A stretch of 64,000 bases of DNA, taken from assembly GCA_950097015.1 (NCBI GenBank), contig CATNEN010000007.1, positions 10,479,001-10,543,000 of the forward strand, read 5' to 3'. Below are positions 43,557-55,985 of this stretch, in pieces. Under the pieces are notes generated by a model that was not told the origin of the DNA, ran no database searches, and saw only the letters and a list, made by a program, of their open reading frames with translations. A program made the translations under genes and the position numbers. The stretch's first letter is position 1. Every line of letters starts with the position of its first letter. This DNA is from Macrostomum hystrix (taxonomy: Eukaryota > Platyhelminthes > Macrostomidae).

Positions 43557-46500
43557 CCTGAGTTTGAATCATTGCAAAAATAGAGTTTGAATCATGGCTA
43601 AACCAGAGTCTGAATCATGGCTAAACCAGAGTCTGAATCATGGCTAAACTAGAGTCTGAATCATGGCTAAACCAGAGTTTGAACCATGGCTAAACCAGAG
43701 TTTGAATCATGGCTAAACCAGAGTCTGAATCATGGCAAAACCAGAGTTTCAATCATGGCTAAACCAGAGTTTCAATCATGGCTAAACCAGCGTCTGAATC
43801 ATGGCTAAACCAGCGTCTGAATCATGGCTAAACCAGAGTTTGAATCATGGCTAAACCAGCGTCTGTATCATGGCTAAACCAGAGTTTGAATCATGGCTAA
43901 ACCAGAGACTAAATCATGGCTACACCAGGCTTTGAATCATGGCTAAACCAGAGTCTGAATCATGGCTAAACTAGAGTCTGAATCATGGCTAAACCAGAGT
44001 TTGAACCATGGCTAAACCAGAGTTTGAATCATGGCGAAACCAGAGTCTGAATCATGGCAAAACCAGAGTTTCAATCATGGCTAAACCAGAGTTTCAATCA
44101 TGGCTAAACCAGCGTCTGAATCATGGCTAAACCAGCGTCTGAATCATGGCTAAACCAGCGTCTGAATCATGGCTAAACCAGAGTTTCAATCATGGCTAAA
44201 CCAGCGTCTGAATCATGGCTAAACCAGCGTCTGAATCATGGCTAAACCTGAGTTTGAATCATGGCTAAACCAGAGACTAAATCATGGCTAAACCAGCGTC
44301 TGAATCATGGCTAAACCAGAGTTTGAATCATGGCTAAACCAGAGACTAAATCATGGCTAAACCAGCGTCTGAATCATGGCTAAACCAGAGTCTGAATCAT
44401 GGCTAAACCAGCGTCTGAATCATGGCTAAACCAGAGTTTGAATCAGGGCTAAACCAGAGACTAAATCATGGCTAAACCAGCGTCTGAATCATGGCTAAAC
44501 CAGAGTTTGAATCATGGCTAAACCAGAGACTAAATCATGGCTAAACCAGCGTCTGAATCATGGCTAAACCAGAGTCTGAATCATGGCTAAACCAGCGTCT
44601 GAATCATGGCTAAACCAGAGTTTGAATCATGGCTAAACCAGAGACTAAATCATGGCTAAACCAGCGTCTGAATCATGGCTAAACCAGAGTTTGAATCATG
44701 GCTAAACCAGAGTTTGAATCATGGCTAAACCAGAGACTAAATCATGGCTAAACCAGCGTCTGAATCATGGCTAAACCAGCGTCTGAATCATGGCTAAACC
44801 AGAGTTTGAATCATGGCTAAACCAGAGACTAAATCATGGCTACACCAGGCTTTGAATCATGGCTAAACCATCATCATCAGCATGGCTAAACCAGAGTCTG
44901 AATCATGGCTAAACCAGAGACTAAATCATGGCTAAACCAGAGTTTGAATCAGGGCTAAACTAGAGTCTGAATCATGGCTAAACCAGAGTTTGAATCATGG
45001 CTAAACCAGAGTTTGAATCATGGCTAAACCAGAGACTAAATCATGGCTAAACCAGCGTCTGAATCATGGCTAAACCAGCGTCTGAATCATGGCTAAACCA
45101 GAGTTTGAATCATGGCTAAACCAGAGACTAAATCATGGCTACACCAGGCTTTGAATCATGGCTAAACCATCATCATCAGCATGGCTAAACCAGAGTTTGA
45201 ATCATGGCTAAACCAGAGACTAAATCATGGCTAAACCAGCGTCTGAATCATGGCTAAACCAGAGTCTGAATCATGGCTAAACCAGCGTCTGAATCATGGC
45301 TAAACCAGAGTTTGAATCATGGCTAAACCAGAGACTAAATCATGGCTAAACCAGCGTCTGAATCATGGCTAAACCAGAGTCTGAATCATGGCTAAACCAG
45401 CGTCTGAATCATGGCTAAACCAGAGTTTGAATCATGGCTAAACCAGAGACTAAATCATGGCTAAACCAGCGTCTGAATCATGGCTAAACCAGAGTCTGAA
45501 TCATGGCTAAACCAGCGTCTGAATCATGGCTAAACCAGAGTTTGAATCAGGGCTAAACTAGAGTCTGAATCATGGCTAAACCAGAGTTTGAATCATGGCT
45601 AAACCAGAGTTTGAATCATGGCTAAACCAGAGACTAAATCATGGCTAAACCAGCGTCTGAATCATGGCTAAACCAGCGTCTGAATCATGGCTAAACCAGA
45701 GTTTGAATCATGGCTAAACCAGAGACTAAATCATGGCTACACCAGGCTTTGAATCATGGCTAAACCATCATCATCAGCATGGCTAAACCAGAGTTTGAAT
45801 CATGGCTAAACCATCATCATCAGCATGGCTAAACCAGCGTCTGAATCATGGCTAAACCAGAGTTTGAATCATGGCTAAACCAGAGTTTGAATAATGGCTA
45901 CACCAGAGTTTGAATCATGGCTAAACCAGAGTCTGAATCATGGCTAAACCATCATCATCAGCATGGCTAAACCAGCGTCTGAATCATGGCTAAACCAGAG
46001 TTTGAATCATGGCTAAACCAGAGTTTGAATCATGGCTAAACCAGAGTTTGAATCATAGCCAACCAGAGTTTGAATCTTGGCTAAACCAGAGTTTCAATCA
46101 TGGCTAACCCGGCGTTTGAATCATGGCTAAACCAGAGTTTGAATCATGGCAAAAACCGAGTTTCAATAATGGCTAACCCAGCGTTTGAATCATGGCTAAA
46201 CCAGAGTTTGAATCATGGCTAAACCAGAGTTTGAATCATGGCTAAACCAGAGTTTGAATCATGGCTAAACCAGAGTTTGAATCATAGCCAACCAGAGTCT
46301 GAATCATGGCAAAACGAGAGTTTGAATCATGGCTAAACCAGAGACTAAATCATGGCTAAACCAGCGTCTGAATCATGGCTAAACCAGAGTTTGAATCATG
46401 GCTAAACCAGAGACTAAATCATGGCTAAACCAGCGTCTGAATCATGGCTAAACCAGAGTCTGAATCATGGCTAAACCAGCGTCTGAATCATGGCTAAACC

Positions 46501-49500
46501 AGAGTTTGAATCAGGGCTAAACCAGAGACTAAATCATGGCTAAACCAGCGTCTGAATCATGGCTAAACCAGAGTCTGAATCATGGCTAAACCAGCGTCTG
46601 AATCATGGCTAAACCAGAGTTTGAATCATGGCTAAACCAGAGACTAAATCATGGCTAAACCAGCGTCTGAATCATGGCTAAACCAGAGTCTGAATCATGG
46701 CTAAACCAGCGTCTGAATCATGGCTAAACCAGAGTTTGAATCATGGCTAAACCAGAGACTAAATCATGGCTAAACCAGCGTCTGAATCATGGCTAAACCA
46801 GAGTCTGAATCATGGCTAAACCAGCGTCTGAATCATGGCTAAACCAGAGTTTGAATCAGGGCTAAACTAGAGTCTGAATCATGGCTAAACCAGAGTTTGA
46901 ATCATGGCTAAACCAGAGTTTGAATCATGGCTAAACCAGAGACTAAATCATGGCTAAACCAGCGTCTGAATCATGGCTAAACCAGCGTCTGAATCATGGC
47001 TAAACCAGAGTTTGAATCATGGCTAAACCAGAGACTAAATCATGGCTACACCAGGCTTTGAATCATGGCTAAACCATCATCATCAGCATGGCTAAACCAG
47101 AGTTTGAATCATGGCTAAACCATCATCATCAGCATGGCTAAACCAGCGTCTGAATCATGGCTAAACCAGAGTTTGAATCATGGCTAAACCAGAGTTTGAA
47201 TAATGGCTACACCAGAGTTTGAATCATGGCTAAACCAGAGTCTGAATCATGGCTAAACCATCATCATCAGCATGGCTAAACCAGCGTCTGAATCATGGCT
47301 AAACCAGAGTTTGAATCATGGCTAAACCAGAGTTTGAATCATGGCTAAACCAGAGTTTGAATCATAGCCAACCAGAGTTTGAATCTTGGCTAAACCAGAG
47401 TTTCAATCATGGCTAACCCGGCGTTTGAATCATGGCTAAACCAGAGTTTGAATCATGGCAAAAACCGAGTTTCAATAATGGCTAACCCAGCGTTTGAATC
47501 ATGGCTAAACCAGAGTTTGAATCATGGCTAAACCAGAGTTTGAATCATGGCTAAACCAGAGTTTGAATCATGGCTAAACCAGAGTTTGAATCATAGCCAA
47601 CCAGAGTCTGAATCATGGCAAAACGAGAGTTTGAATCATGGCTAAACCAGAGACTAAATCATGGCTAAACCAGCGTCTGAATCATGGCTAAACCAGAGTT
47701 TGAATCATGGCTAAACCAGAGACTAAATCATGGCTAAACCAGCGTCTGAATCATGGCTAAACCAGAGTCTGAATCATGGCTAAACCAGCGTCTGAATCAT
47801 GGCTAAACCAGAGTTTGAATCAGGGCTAAACCAGAGACTAAATCATGGCTAAACCAGCGTCTGAATCATGGCTAAACCAGAGTTTGAATCATGGCTAAAC
47901 CAGAGACTAAATCATGGCTAAACCAGCGTCTGAATCATGGCTAAACCAGAGTCTGAATCATGGCTAAACCAGCGTCTGAATCATGGCTAAACCAGAGTTT
48001 GAATCATGGCTAAACCAGAGACTAAATCATGGCTAAACCAGCGTCTGAATCATGGCTAAACCAGAGTCTGAATCATGGCTAAACCAGCGTCTGAATCATG
48101 GCTAAACCAGAGTTTGAATCAGGGCTAAACTAGAGTCTGAATCATGGCTAAACCAGAGTTTGAATCATGGCTAAACCAGAGTTTGAATCATGGCTAAACC
48201 AGAGACTAAATCATGGCTAAACCAGCGTCTGAATCATGGCTAAACCAGCGTCTGAATCATGGCTAAACCAGAGTTTGAATCATGGCTAAACCAGAGACTA
48301 AATCATGGCTACACCAGGCTTTGAATCATGGCTAAACCATCATCATCAGCATGGCTAAACCAGAGTTTGAATCATGGCTAAACCATCATCATCAGCATGG
48401 CTAAACCAGCGTCTGAATCATGGCTAAACCAGAGTTTGAATCATGGCTAAACCAGAGTTTGAATAATGGCTACACCAGAGTTTGAATCATGGCTAAACCA
48501 GAGTCTGAATCATGGCTAAACCATCATCATCAGCATGGCTAAACCAGCGTCTGAATCATGGCTAAACCAGAGTTTGAATCATGGCTAAACCAGAGTTTGA
48601 ATCATGGCTAAACCAGAGTTTGAATCATAGCCAACCAGAGTTTGAATCTTGGCTAAACCAGAGTTTCAATCATGGCTAACCCGGCGTTTGAATCATGGCT
48701 AAACCAGAGTTTGAATCATGGCAAAAACCGAGTTTCAATAATGGCTAACCCAGCGTTTGAATCATGGCTAAACCAGAGTTTGAATCATGGCTAAACCAGA
48801 GTTTGAATCATGGCTAAACCAGAGTTTGAATCATGGCTAAACCAGAGTTTGAATCATAGCCAACCAGAGTCTGAATCATGGCAAAACGAGAGTTTGAATC
48901 ATGGCTAAACCAGAGACTAAATCATGGCTAAACCAGCGTCTGAATCATGGCTAAACCAGAGTTTGAATCATGGCTAAACCAGAGACTAAATCATGGCTAA
49001 ACCAGCGTCTGAATCATGGCTAAACCAGAGTCTGAATCATGGCTAAACCAGCGTCTGAATCATGGCTAAACCAGAGTTTGAATCAGGGCTAAACCAGAGA
49101 CTAAATCATGGCTAAACCAGCGTCTGAATCATGGCTAAACCAGAGTTTGAATCATGGCTAAACCAGAGACTAAGTCATGGCTAAACCAGCGTCTGAATCA
49201 TGGCTAAACCAGAGTCTGAATCATGGCTAAACCAGCGTCTGAATCATGGCTAAACCAGAGTTTGAATCATGGCTAAACCAGAGACTAAATCATGGCTAAA
49301 CCATCATCATCAGCATGGCTAAACCAGAGTTTGAATCATGGCTAAACCATCATCATCAGCATGGCTAAACCAGCGTCTGAATCATGGCTAAACCAGAGTT
49401 TGAATCATGGCTAAACCAGAGTTTGAATAATGGCTACACCAGAGTTTGAATCATGGCTAAACCAGAGTCTGAATCATGGCTAAACCATCATCATCAGCAT

Positions 49501-51100
49501 GGCTAAACCAGCGTCTGAATCATGGCTAAACCAGAGTTTGAATCATGGCTAAACCAGAGTTTGAATCATGGCTAAACCAGAGTTTGAATCATAGCCAACC
49601 AGAGTTTGAATCTTGGCTAAACCAGAGTTTCAATCATGGCTAACCCGGCGTTTGAATCATGGCTAAACCAGAGTTTGAATCATGGCAAAAACCGAGTTTC
49701 AATAATGGCTAACCCAGCGTTTGAATCATGGCTAAACCAGAGTTTGAATCATGGCTAAACCAGAGTTTGAATCATGGCTAAACCAGAGTTTGAATCATGG
49801 CTAAACCAGAGTTTGAATCATAGCCAACCAGAGTCTGAATCATGGCAAAACGAGAGTTTGAATCATGGCTAAACCAGAGACTAAATCATGGCTAAACCAG
49901 CGTCTGAATCATGGCTAAACCAGAGTTTGAATCATGGCTAAACCAGAGACTAAATCATGGCTAAACCAGCGTCTGAATCATGGCTAAACCAGAGTCTGAA
50001 TCATGGCTAAACCAGCGTCTGAATCATGGCTAAACCAGAGTTTGAATCAGGGCTAAACCAGAGACTAAATCATGGCTAAACCAGCGTCTGAATCATGGCT
50101 AAACCAGAGTTTGAATCATGGCTAAACCAGAGACTAAGTCATGGCTAAACCAGCGTCTGAATCATGGCTAAACCAGAGTCTGAATCATGGCTAAACCAGC
50201 GTCTGAATCATGGCTAAACCAGAGTTTGAATCATGGCTAAACCAGAGACTAAATCATGGCTAAACCAGCGTCTGAATCATGGCTAAACCAGAGTCTGAAT
50301 CATGGCTAAACCAGCGTCTGAATCATGGCTAAACCAGAGTTTGAATCAGGGCTAAACTAGAGTCTGAATCATGGCTAAACCAGAGTTTGAATCATGGCTA
50401 AACCAGAGTTTGAATCATGGCTAAACCAGAGACTAAATCATGGCTAAACCAGCGTCTGAATCATGGCTAAACCAGCGTCTGAATCATGGCTAAACCAGAG
50501 TTTGAATCATGGCTAAACCAGAGACTAAATCATGGCTACACCAGGCTTTGAATCATGGCTAAACCATCATCATCAGCATGGCTAAACCAGCGTCTGAATC
50601 ATGGCTAAACCAGAGTTTGAATCATGGCTAAACCAGAGTTTGAATAATGGCTACACCAGAGTTTGAATCATGGCTAAACCAGAGTCTGAATCATGGCTAA
50701 ACCATCATCATCAGCATGGCTAAACCAGCGTCTGAATCATGGCTAAACCAGAGTTTGAATCATGGCTAAACCAGAGTTTGAATCATGGCTAAACCAGAGT
50801 TTGAATCATAGCCAACCAGAGTTTGAATCTTGGCTAAACCAGAGTTTCAATCATGGCTAACCCGGCGTTTGAATCATGGCTAAACCAGAGTTTGAATCAT
50901 GGCAAAAACCGAGTTTCAATAATGGCTAACCCAGCGTTTGAATCATGGCTAAACCAGAGTTTGAATCATGGCTAAACCAGAGTTTGAATCATGGCTAAAC
51001 CAGAGTTTGAATCATGGCTAAACCAGAGTTTGAATCATAGCCAACCAGAGTCTGAATCATGGCAAAACGAGAGTTTGAATCATAGCCCACCAGGGTTTAA
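43557..51100. repeat. 23-bp satellite with higher-order repeats, about 325 copies
   Basis: Units share CATGGCTAAACCA and differ in a variable half: GAGTTTGAAT, GCGTCTGAAT, GAGACTAAAT, GAGTCTGAAT or TCATCATCAG. All are 23 bp. A landmark variant (AATGGCTACACCAGAG) occurs at 45893, 47202, 48465, 49429 and 50646, so whole blocks of about 1.0-1.3 kb have been copied at least five times, with internal deletions explaining the differing lengths. Confidence 0.97.
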
Positions 51101-51162
51101 AACATGTCGAAACCTGAGTTTGAATCTTGGCTAACCCAGCGTTTGAAAAATCAACGTCAACT

Positions 51163-52147
51163 GGGGAGTCATCATCAAAATGGGGATCATGGTGAACTGG
51201 GGGATAATCGTCAACTGGGGGATCATGGTAAACTGGGGGATAATTGTCAACTGGGGGATCATTGTCAACTGGGGGATCATTGTCAACTGGGGGATCATTG
51301 TCAACTGGGGGATCATTGTCAACTGGGGGATCATTGTCAACTGGGGGATCATTGTCAACTGGGGGTTCATTGTCAACTGGGGGATCATTGTCAACGGGGG
51401 GATCATTGTCAACTGGGGGATCATTGTCAACTGGGGGTTCATTGTCAACTGGGGGTTCATTGTCAACTGGGGGTTAATTGTCAACTGTGGGATCATTGTC
51501 AACGGGCGGGATCATTGTCAACTGGGGGATCATTGTCAACTGGGGGATCGTTGTCAACTGGGGTTCATTGTCAACTGGGGGATCATAGTCAACTGGGGGA
51601 TCATTGTCAACTGGGGGATCATCATCAACTGGCGGATCATTGTCAACTGGGGGTTCATTGTCAACTGTGGGATCATTGTCAACGGGCGGGATCATTGTCA
51701 ACTGGGGAATCATTGTCAACTGGGGGATCATTGTCAACTGGGGGATCATTGTCAACTGGGTGATCATCATCAACTGGGGGATCATTGTCAACTGGGGGAA
51801 CATTGTCAACTGGAGGAACATTGTTAACTGGGGATCATCATCAATGGGGAGTCATCATCAACTGGGGGATCATTGTGAACTGGGGGATCTTTGTTAACTG
51901 GGGGATCATTGTCAACTGGGGGATCATTGTCAACTGGGGGATCATTGTCAACTGGGGGATCATTGTCAACTGGGGGATCATTGTCAACTGGGGGATCATT
52001 GTCAACTGGGGGATCATTGTCAACTGGGGGATCATTGTCAACTGGGGGTTCATTGTGAACTGGGGGATCTTTGTCAACTGGGGGATCATTGTCGACTGCG
52101 GGATCATTGCTAACTGGGGGATCATTGTCAACTGGGGGATCAATGTA
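51163..52147. repeat. 18-bp satellite, about 54 copies
   Basis: Units of GTCAACTGGGGGATCATT with point variants (GTTCATT, ACGGGGGG) begin about 60 bp after the 23-bp array and end about 65 bp before the Helitron 3' hairpin. Confidence 0.96.
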
Positions 52148-52977
52148 GAATTAAAAAGCTGTAAATTCAGCTGCTAAAAAGTATATAATAGACGAATTAA
52201 AAATATTTCTGCTCCCCGAAGGGGGGCAAAACTTGCTAGTACTATACTAAATCTCTATTTGTTGTTTATTCGTACAAATTAACGCTACAGAAAAACAATG
52301 GCTAGACCATTTTATCCTGTTTTGACCAAAAAGTGCCGATTCATCCAAGGATTAGACTGGTCAAATGACTCAAATTTCATCATTCTGTCTCAATGCTAAG
52401 GGTATTAAAAATTCGAAAAACTAGTTTTCCTATTGTTTTCAATACGAGTCCAAACAAGGTTTAATTCTTGGCTAACTGCAGAATGCTTATTCAATAATGG
52501 TTGCATCTTTTTAAATGATTGCACCATGAATGATAGCAATTAGAAGGCTAGACCAAGCCGGCAACCGTGTGAATTTGTGAATTGACTTTGATATCTATTA
52601 AAATCTGCAGAGTGCGTTGGCGAATTGAAGTGTAAATTGTGTCACTTTTCTGCCTGCACCTGTGTGAATCTGAGTGTCACTTTTCTGCCTGGCTGGCTGA
52701 CTGATTAATTGATTGGTTTATGGAAATAAGTTTTGTCTCAGCGGAGGGTGCAGAGAGAGGGCTAGCTGTGTACATGTTACTATTGCAAAAACACCTAAGC
52801 TATAGGTGGTGCAGCAAGGCCAACTGAATTGATGGTTGGGCGTGTCCTCGCTTAAATATATTGAGGGTCAACGTACGTACTCTTATAAATGCAATATTTC
52901 TGCATTCTATATAGTCTCTTCAATTTTCATTGCAATTCAATTTACTTTCTTTGTCAATAACATGGTTATATAAGCGT

Positions 52978-53160
52978 GGTATGAAAAGTGCCTTGCAAAA
53001 TAGTCGAGAGGCGAAGCGACGTCGCCGAGAAGAAACTGCTGAAGCACGAGAGCATCGCCTGGAAGACAGTCGGGAGCGTTCTGCTCAGCGTAGGGCTGCC
53101 GAGTCGGCAGAGGAGCGAGAAGTGCGTCTGCAAGACGGTCCGGAGCGTTCGAGGTGGAGG
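52978..53160 (+). pseudogene. Remnant resembling a Helitron replicase N-terminus
   Basis: The frame encodes a highly charged helix (AKRRRREETAEAREHRLEDS, then AQRRAAESAEEREVRLQD) with a repeating R-x-x-E pattern. In my recollection such arginine/glutamate-rich segments open the protein of many animal Helitrons. No Rep (HUH) domain follows; the frame runs into tandem-repeat DNA. Confidence 0.4.
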
Positions 53161-53770
53161 CCTGAATTATCAAGGGAAAGCATGAATTATCAAGGAAAAA
53201 GCATGGGATATCGAGGGATATGCTTGAATTATCGAGGGAGAAGCATGAATTATCTAGGTGGAATTAAGCCTGAATTATCAAACGATAGCATGAGCATGAG
53301 GGAGCATCGATTATCGATGGAGGGCATGAATTATCGATGGGGAGCATGAATAATTTTGGGAAATCAAAATTACCGAGTGGGAATCATAATTTTTTAGGGG
53401 AAAGCATGAATTATTAAGGGAAAAGAATGAATTATTGATGAAAAAGCATGAATTATCGAGGGGAAACGTTATTTATCGAAATGGGTTAGAATGTATTAAT
53501 CAAGGGGGTAGCATGATATATTGAGACTTAAGCATTTTTTAAAGCGATTTTACAACGGTTAGCATGATTAATTAAGGGTGTAGCATATTACGGGCAGCAT
53601 CAGTTATCGAGGAAACAACAGTTATTAGCGAGGGAACTTCATCAAATGTTGAGAGTCGCACGATAGATTGTGGGATTAGCATAAATTATCGAGGGATTAG
53701 CATGCTTTGTCGAGGGATAGCATGATATATCAAAGGGGTAGCATGATTTATCGAAGAGATATCTAGTAAA
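53155..53770. repeat. Degenerate ~20-bp tandem repeat
   Basis: Diverged, irregularly spaced units around GCATGAATTATCGAGGG. Clearly repetitive but much older or faster-decaying than the other arrays. Confidence 0.75.
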
Positions 53771-54495
53771 GATGAGCAGAGTAGTGAAGTTTAATATTTC
53801 GATTTTTTTTTCTTCTTAGGGCTTTAAAGCTAAGCGAATATTTCAACGCTGATCACTTTGCCAGAAAATTACCCCAGGTTTTTTCAATTTCATCAATACA
53901 AAATGATTTAGGCAAAAAAACCGGAAACATGACGAACAGCTTTTATACTCGGTTTAAGCCTGATCATTGGAACCGATTCGGAGCAGTAGCCCGGATCAGC
54001 AGACAAATTCCGGTGACCTAAAAAGTGAACTGTCCGAACTGATCAAGCCGAGATCTAAGTTGATTTCCGGGCGACTTTTTCGAATCAAGGAGAGATCCCA
54101 GTACTTCGTATTTCTGAGCGCACGTCCGGTAAGGGACATCAAGGAGTACCAAAATGTTGCTTTAAACAGGATCCTTGGCCAATGGGAGCATTTGGAACTA
54201 TGCCACAGCACTCATCTATAAGTACCCAGCTGCAATATCAGAGAAAAAAGCATTATTATATTAATACTAGCTTTTTTTGCCCGTTGTTTTTGGGGCAGAA
54301 ATTTAAAGCAAAGCAGTAAGCAATTCACGTCTCTGTATTAACTTTATAGTGAAGGTCACCATTTATTTATTTACTGCATTAATGAAAAGTGAAGAGTTTG
54401 TTTAAGGGCGTTTTAAGTAAAAAATAAGTGAAAAGTTTGTCCAAACAGCCCCCTCTTGATTACTTCTTTAGAAACATGTCTCTTAGCCACTCCTC

Positions 54496-54785
54496 TATAC
54501 AGTCAGTGGCAGATCCAGGAATTTTGTTTTGGGGCGGTCTGTCAGGGGAGCGCCATGAGAATCACAGAGGGGGTGCCAGCGGCCGAAAAAGGGCGCCAGG
54601 AGCCAAGAAAGGGCGCCAGCGGCTGAAAAACGGGAGCCAGCGGCTGAAAAAGGGGCGCCAGCGGCCGAAAAGGGGCGCCAGTGCTGCGACTGGCGCCCCT
54701 GGTGGGGGCATCTTATTCCCATGATTAAAATTTAGGGGGGGCGACTGCCCCCCCGCCCCCCCCTAAATCTGTCTCTGTATACAGT
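54496..54785. mobile_element. 274-bp hAT-like MITE nested in the Helitron
   Basis: The element proper is 54504-54777. Imperfect terminal inverted repeats are CAGTGGCAGATCCAGG on the left and CAGAGACAGATTTAGG read inward from the right. It is flanked by the perfect 8-bp duplication TATACAGT (54496-54503 and 54778-54785). CAG-type ends plus an 8-bp duplication are hAT hallmarks. The interior has GGCGCCAGCGGC-type direct repeats and no coding capacity. Confidence 0.85.
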
Positions 54786-54929
54786 ATGCATGTACACGCG
54801 TATACATAAGGAAAATAGCCATGGCATAACAATAACAATGTCAAAGAAACAAAACTAAACTGTTTCAGAGTTCAGAGTTAGACAGGTCAAGGTCAATTCG
54901 TGACTACTTTTCTATTAATTGCTTGCGAG

Positions 54930-55985
54930 TCACCTCAAGGCCTGGGGATACACCACATTCTTCGTTCTTCCCCTTGGTGCGAAAATGAATAGGCCAGCTG
55001 GAGTTCCAACACGGGAGCAGGCGACATAAAGCTGCCCATGCGAGAAGCAAGGAGTCTCCAGGTTGATGCCAGCCACCTTCAGCGACTGTCCCTGAGCCTT
55101 GTTAATAGTCATCGCAAAGCACACTCTCACAGGGAACTGCAGTCGCTTGAACTGAAATGGCAGGTCCGTGGGGATAATTGGAATCCGGGGAACGAACACA
55201 GACTCTCCTCTGCCAGATCCAGTCATTATCGTGGCCTCAATCACGTGTGGGAAGAGCCGCCTGACTATCAGTCTGGTGCCGTTACACAGCCTTGGCGCAT
55301 TCAGGTTGCGGAGGAGCATAATTGGTGCCCCAACTTTCAGCTGCAAGTTGTGCGATGGAGTTCCAGGAGGATCTAGAGAGTTCAGAAACTCAACAGGATA
55401 CTCCACAGCGGTGTCATCAGTCAACGTTGTATCAATTGACTTGTAGGTGAAAACTGCACCTGGCAACTCCTGAAGCAGTTGGTAGTTAATTTCGTTGGCG
55501 GCATCATTTCTAGGACACAGAATTGCCCTCTCTGACAGCCAGTCAACGTCAGCATATCGAACCATCAGGTTCGGGTAAACTTTTGCCTTGAGCTCCTGCA
55601 CTGACTGCACAATGGTTCCGATTGTAGCGATCGATGACTGCCCATCCTCGGTGCTAATCTCCAGCAGACCATTGCCGATTCGCAATAGATTGGCAGAGAA
55701 CTCATGAGTTGTTTCGTCTCCTTGAATTGTAGCTCTCATGTTTGTTCGTAGGTGCAACTTCACAACCGATGGCCACAGGTGAGATGATTATAGGCAAGCA
55801 TTAATCTCATCAGCAGGAGTGCCACGCGGAATCACAGGCAGCGTCTGTCTAAAGTCTCCAGACAGCAGCAGAGTGACACCACCCATCAGTTGATCGCCAG
55901 CCTCTCTCTTTCTTCTATCCCAGGCTGGCTGGAGAGAAATATCGACCGGAGAGCCCTGCACACTGGGACGCCACCGCACTCACCA
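54930..55985 (-). pseudogene. Pif1-type helicase C-terminal part of Helitron replicase
   Basis: The minus strand encodes GGVTLLLSGDFRQTLPVIPR (helicase motif III region), then a TAA at 55788-55790 in the same frame, then about 277 residues: NLLRIGNG, ILCPRNDAANEIN, LKVGAPIMLLRNLN, TINKAQGQSL and GQLYVACSRV, the late motifs of Pif1-like helicases. The ATP-binding motifs and the Rep domain are absent, and the upstream edge has no splice site, so this is a truncated, stop-containing relic. Confidence 0.88.

Larger units (their letters stand above)
42957..52239 (+). mobile_element. Probable non-autonomous Helitron filled with satellite DNA (9.3 kb)
   Basis: The left end TCTAATATACTAAAAATGAA is followed by tetranucleotide-like TTTACTTAC and by CCCGAACGGCTCAACCGATT (from 43012), an arrangement typical of Helitron/Helentron 5' ends. 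The right end is a GC hairpin (GCTCCCC, loop GAA, GGGGGGC; 52211-52227), then AAAACTTG, then CTAG at 52236-52239 followed by T, a classic Helitron 3' terminus. It closely matches the 3' end of the second Helitron here (GGGCAAAAAAAGCTAG). No Rep/helicase lies inside; the interior is two tandem arrays. The 5' boundary is less certain than the 3' one, and the two ends could belong to different copies. Confidence 0.62.
52240..54266. other. Spacer between the two Helitrons
   Basis: AT-rich DNA with a Helitron-like N-terminal coding remnant at 52978-53160 and a degenerate tandem repeat at 53155-53770. A plus-strand frame at 53967-54221 encodes a basic peptide of unknown family and is not supported as a gene. 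Confidence 0.4.

Noticed and set aside
43557-51100. Resemblance of regularly spaced repeats to a CRISPR array
   Set aside because: The units are directly contiguous with variable halves, not repeats separated by unique spacers, and the DNA is eukaryotic.
51104-52177. Open frames in the 18-bp satellite
   Set aside because: 18 bp is a multiple of three and all frames run open; no protein-like variation.
53967-54221. Basic 84-codon frame between the Helitrons
   Set aside because: Looks protein-like in part but has no recognised family, no splice context and lies in repeat-rich spacer; not supported as a gene.
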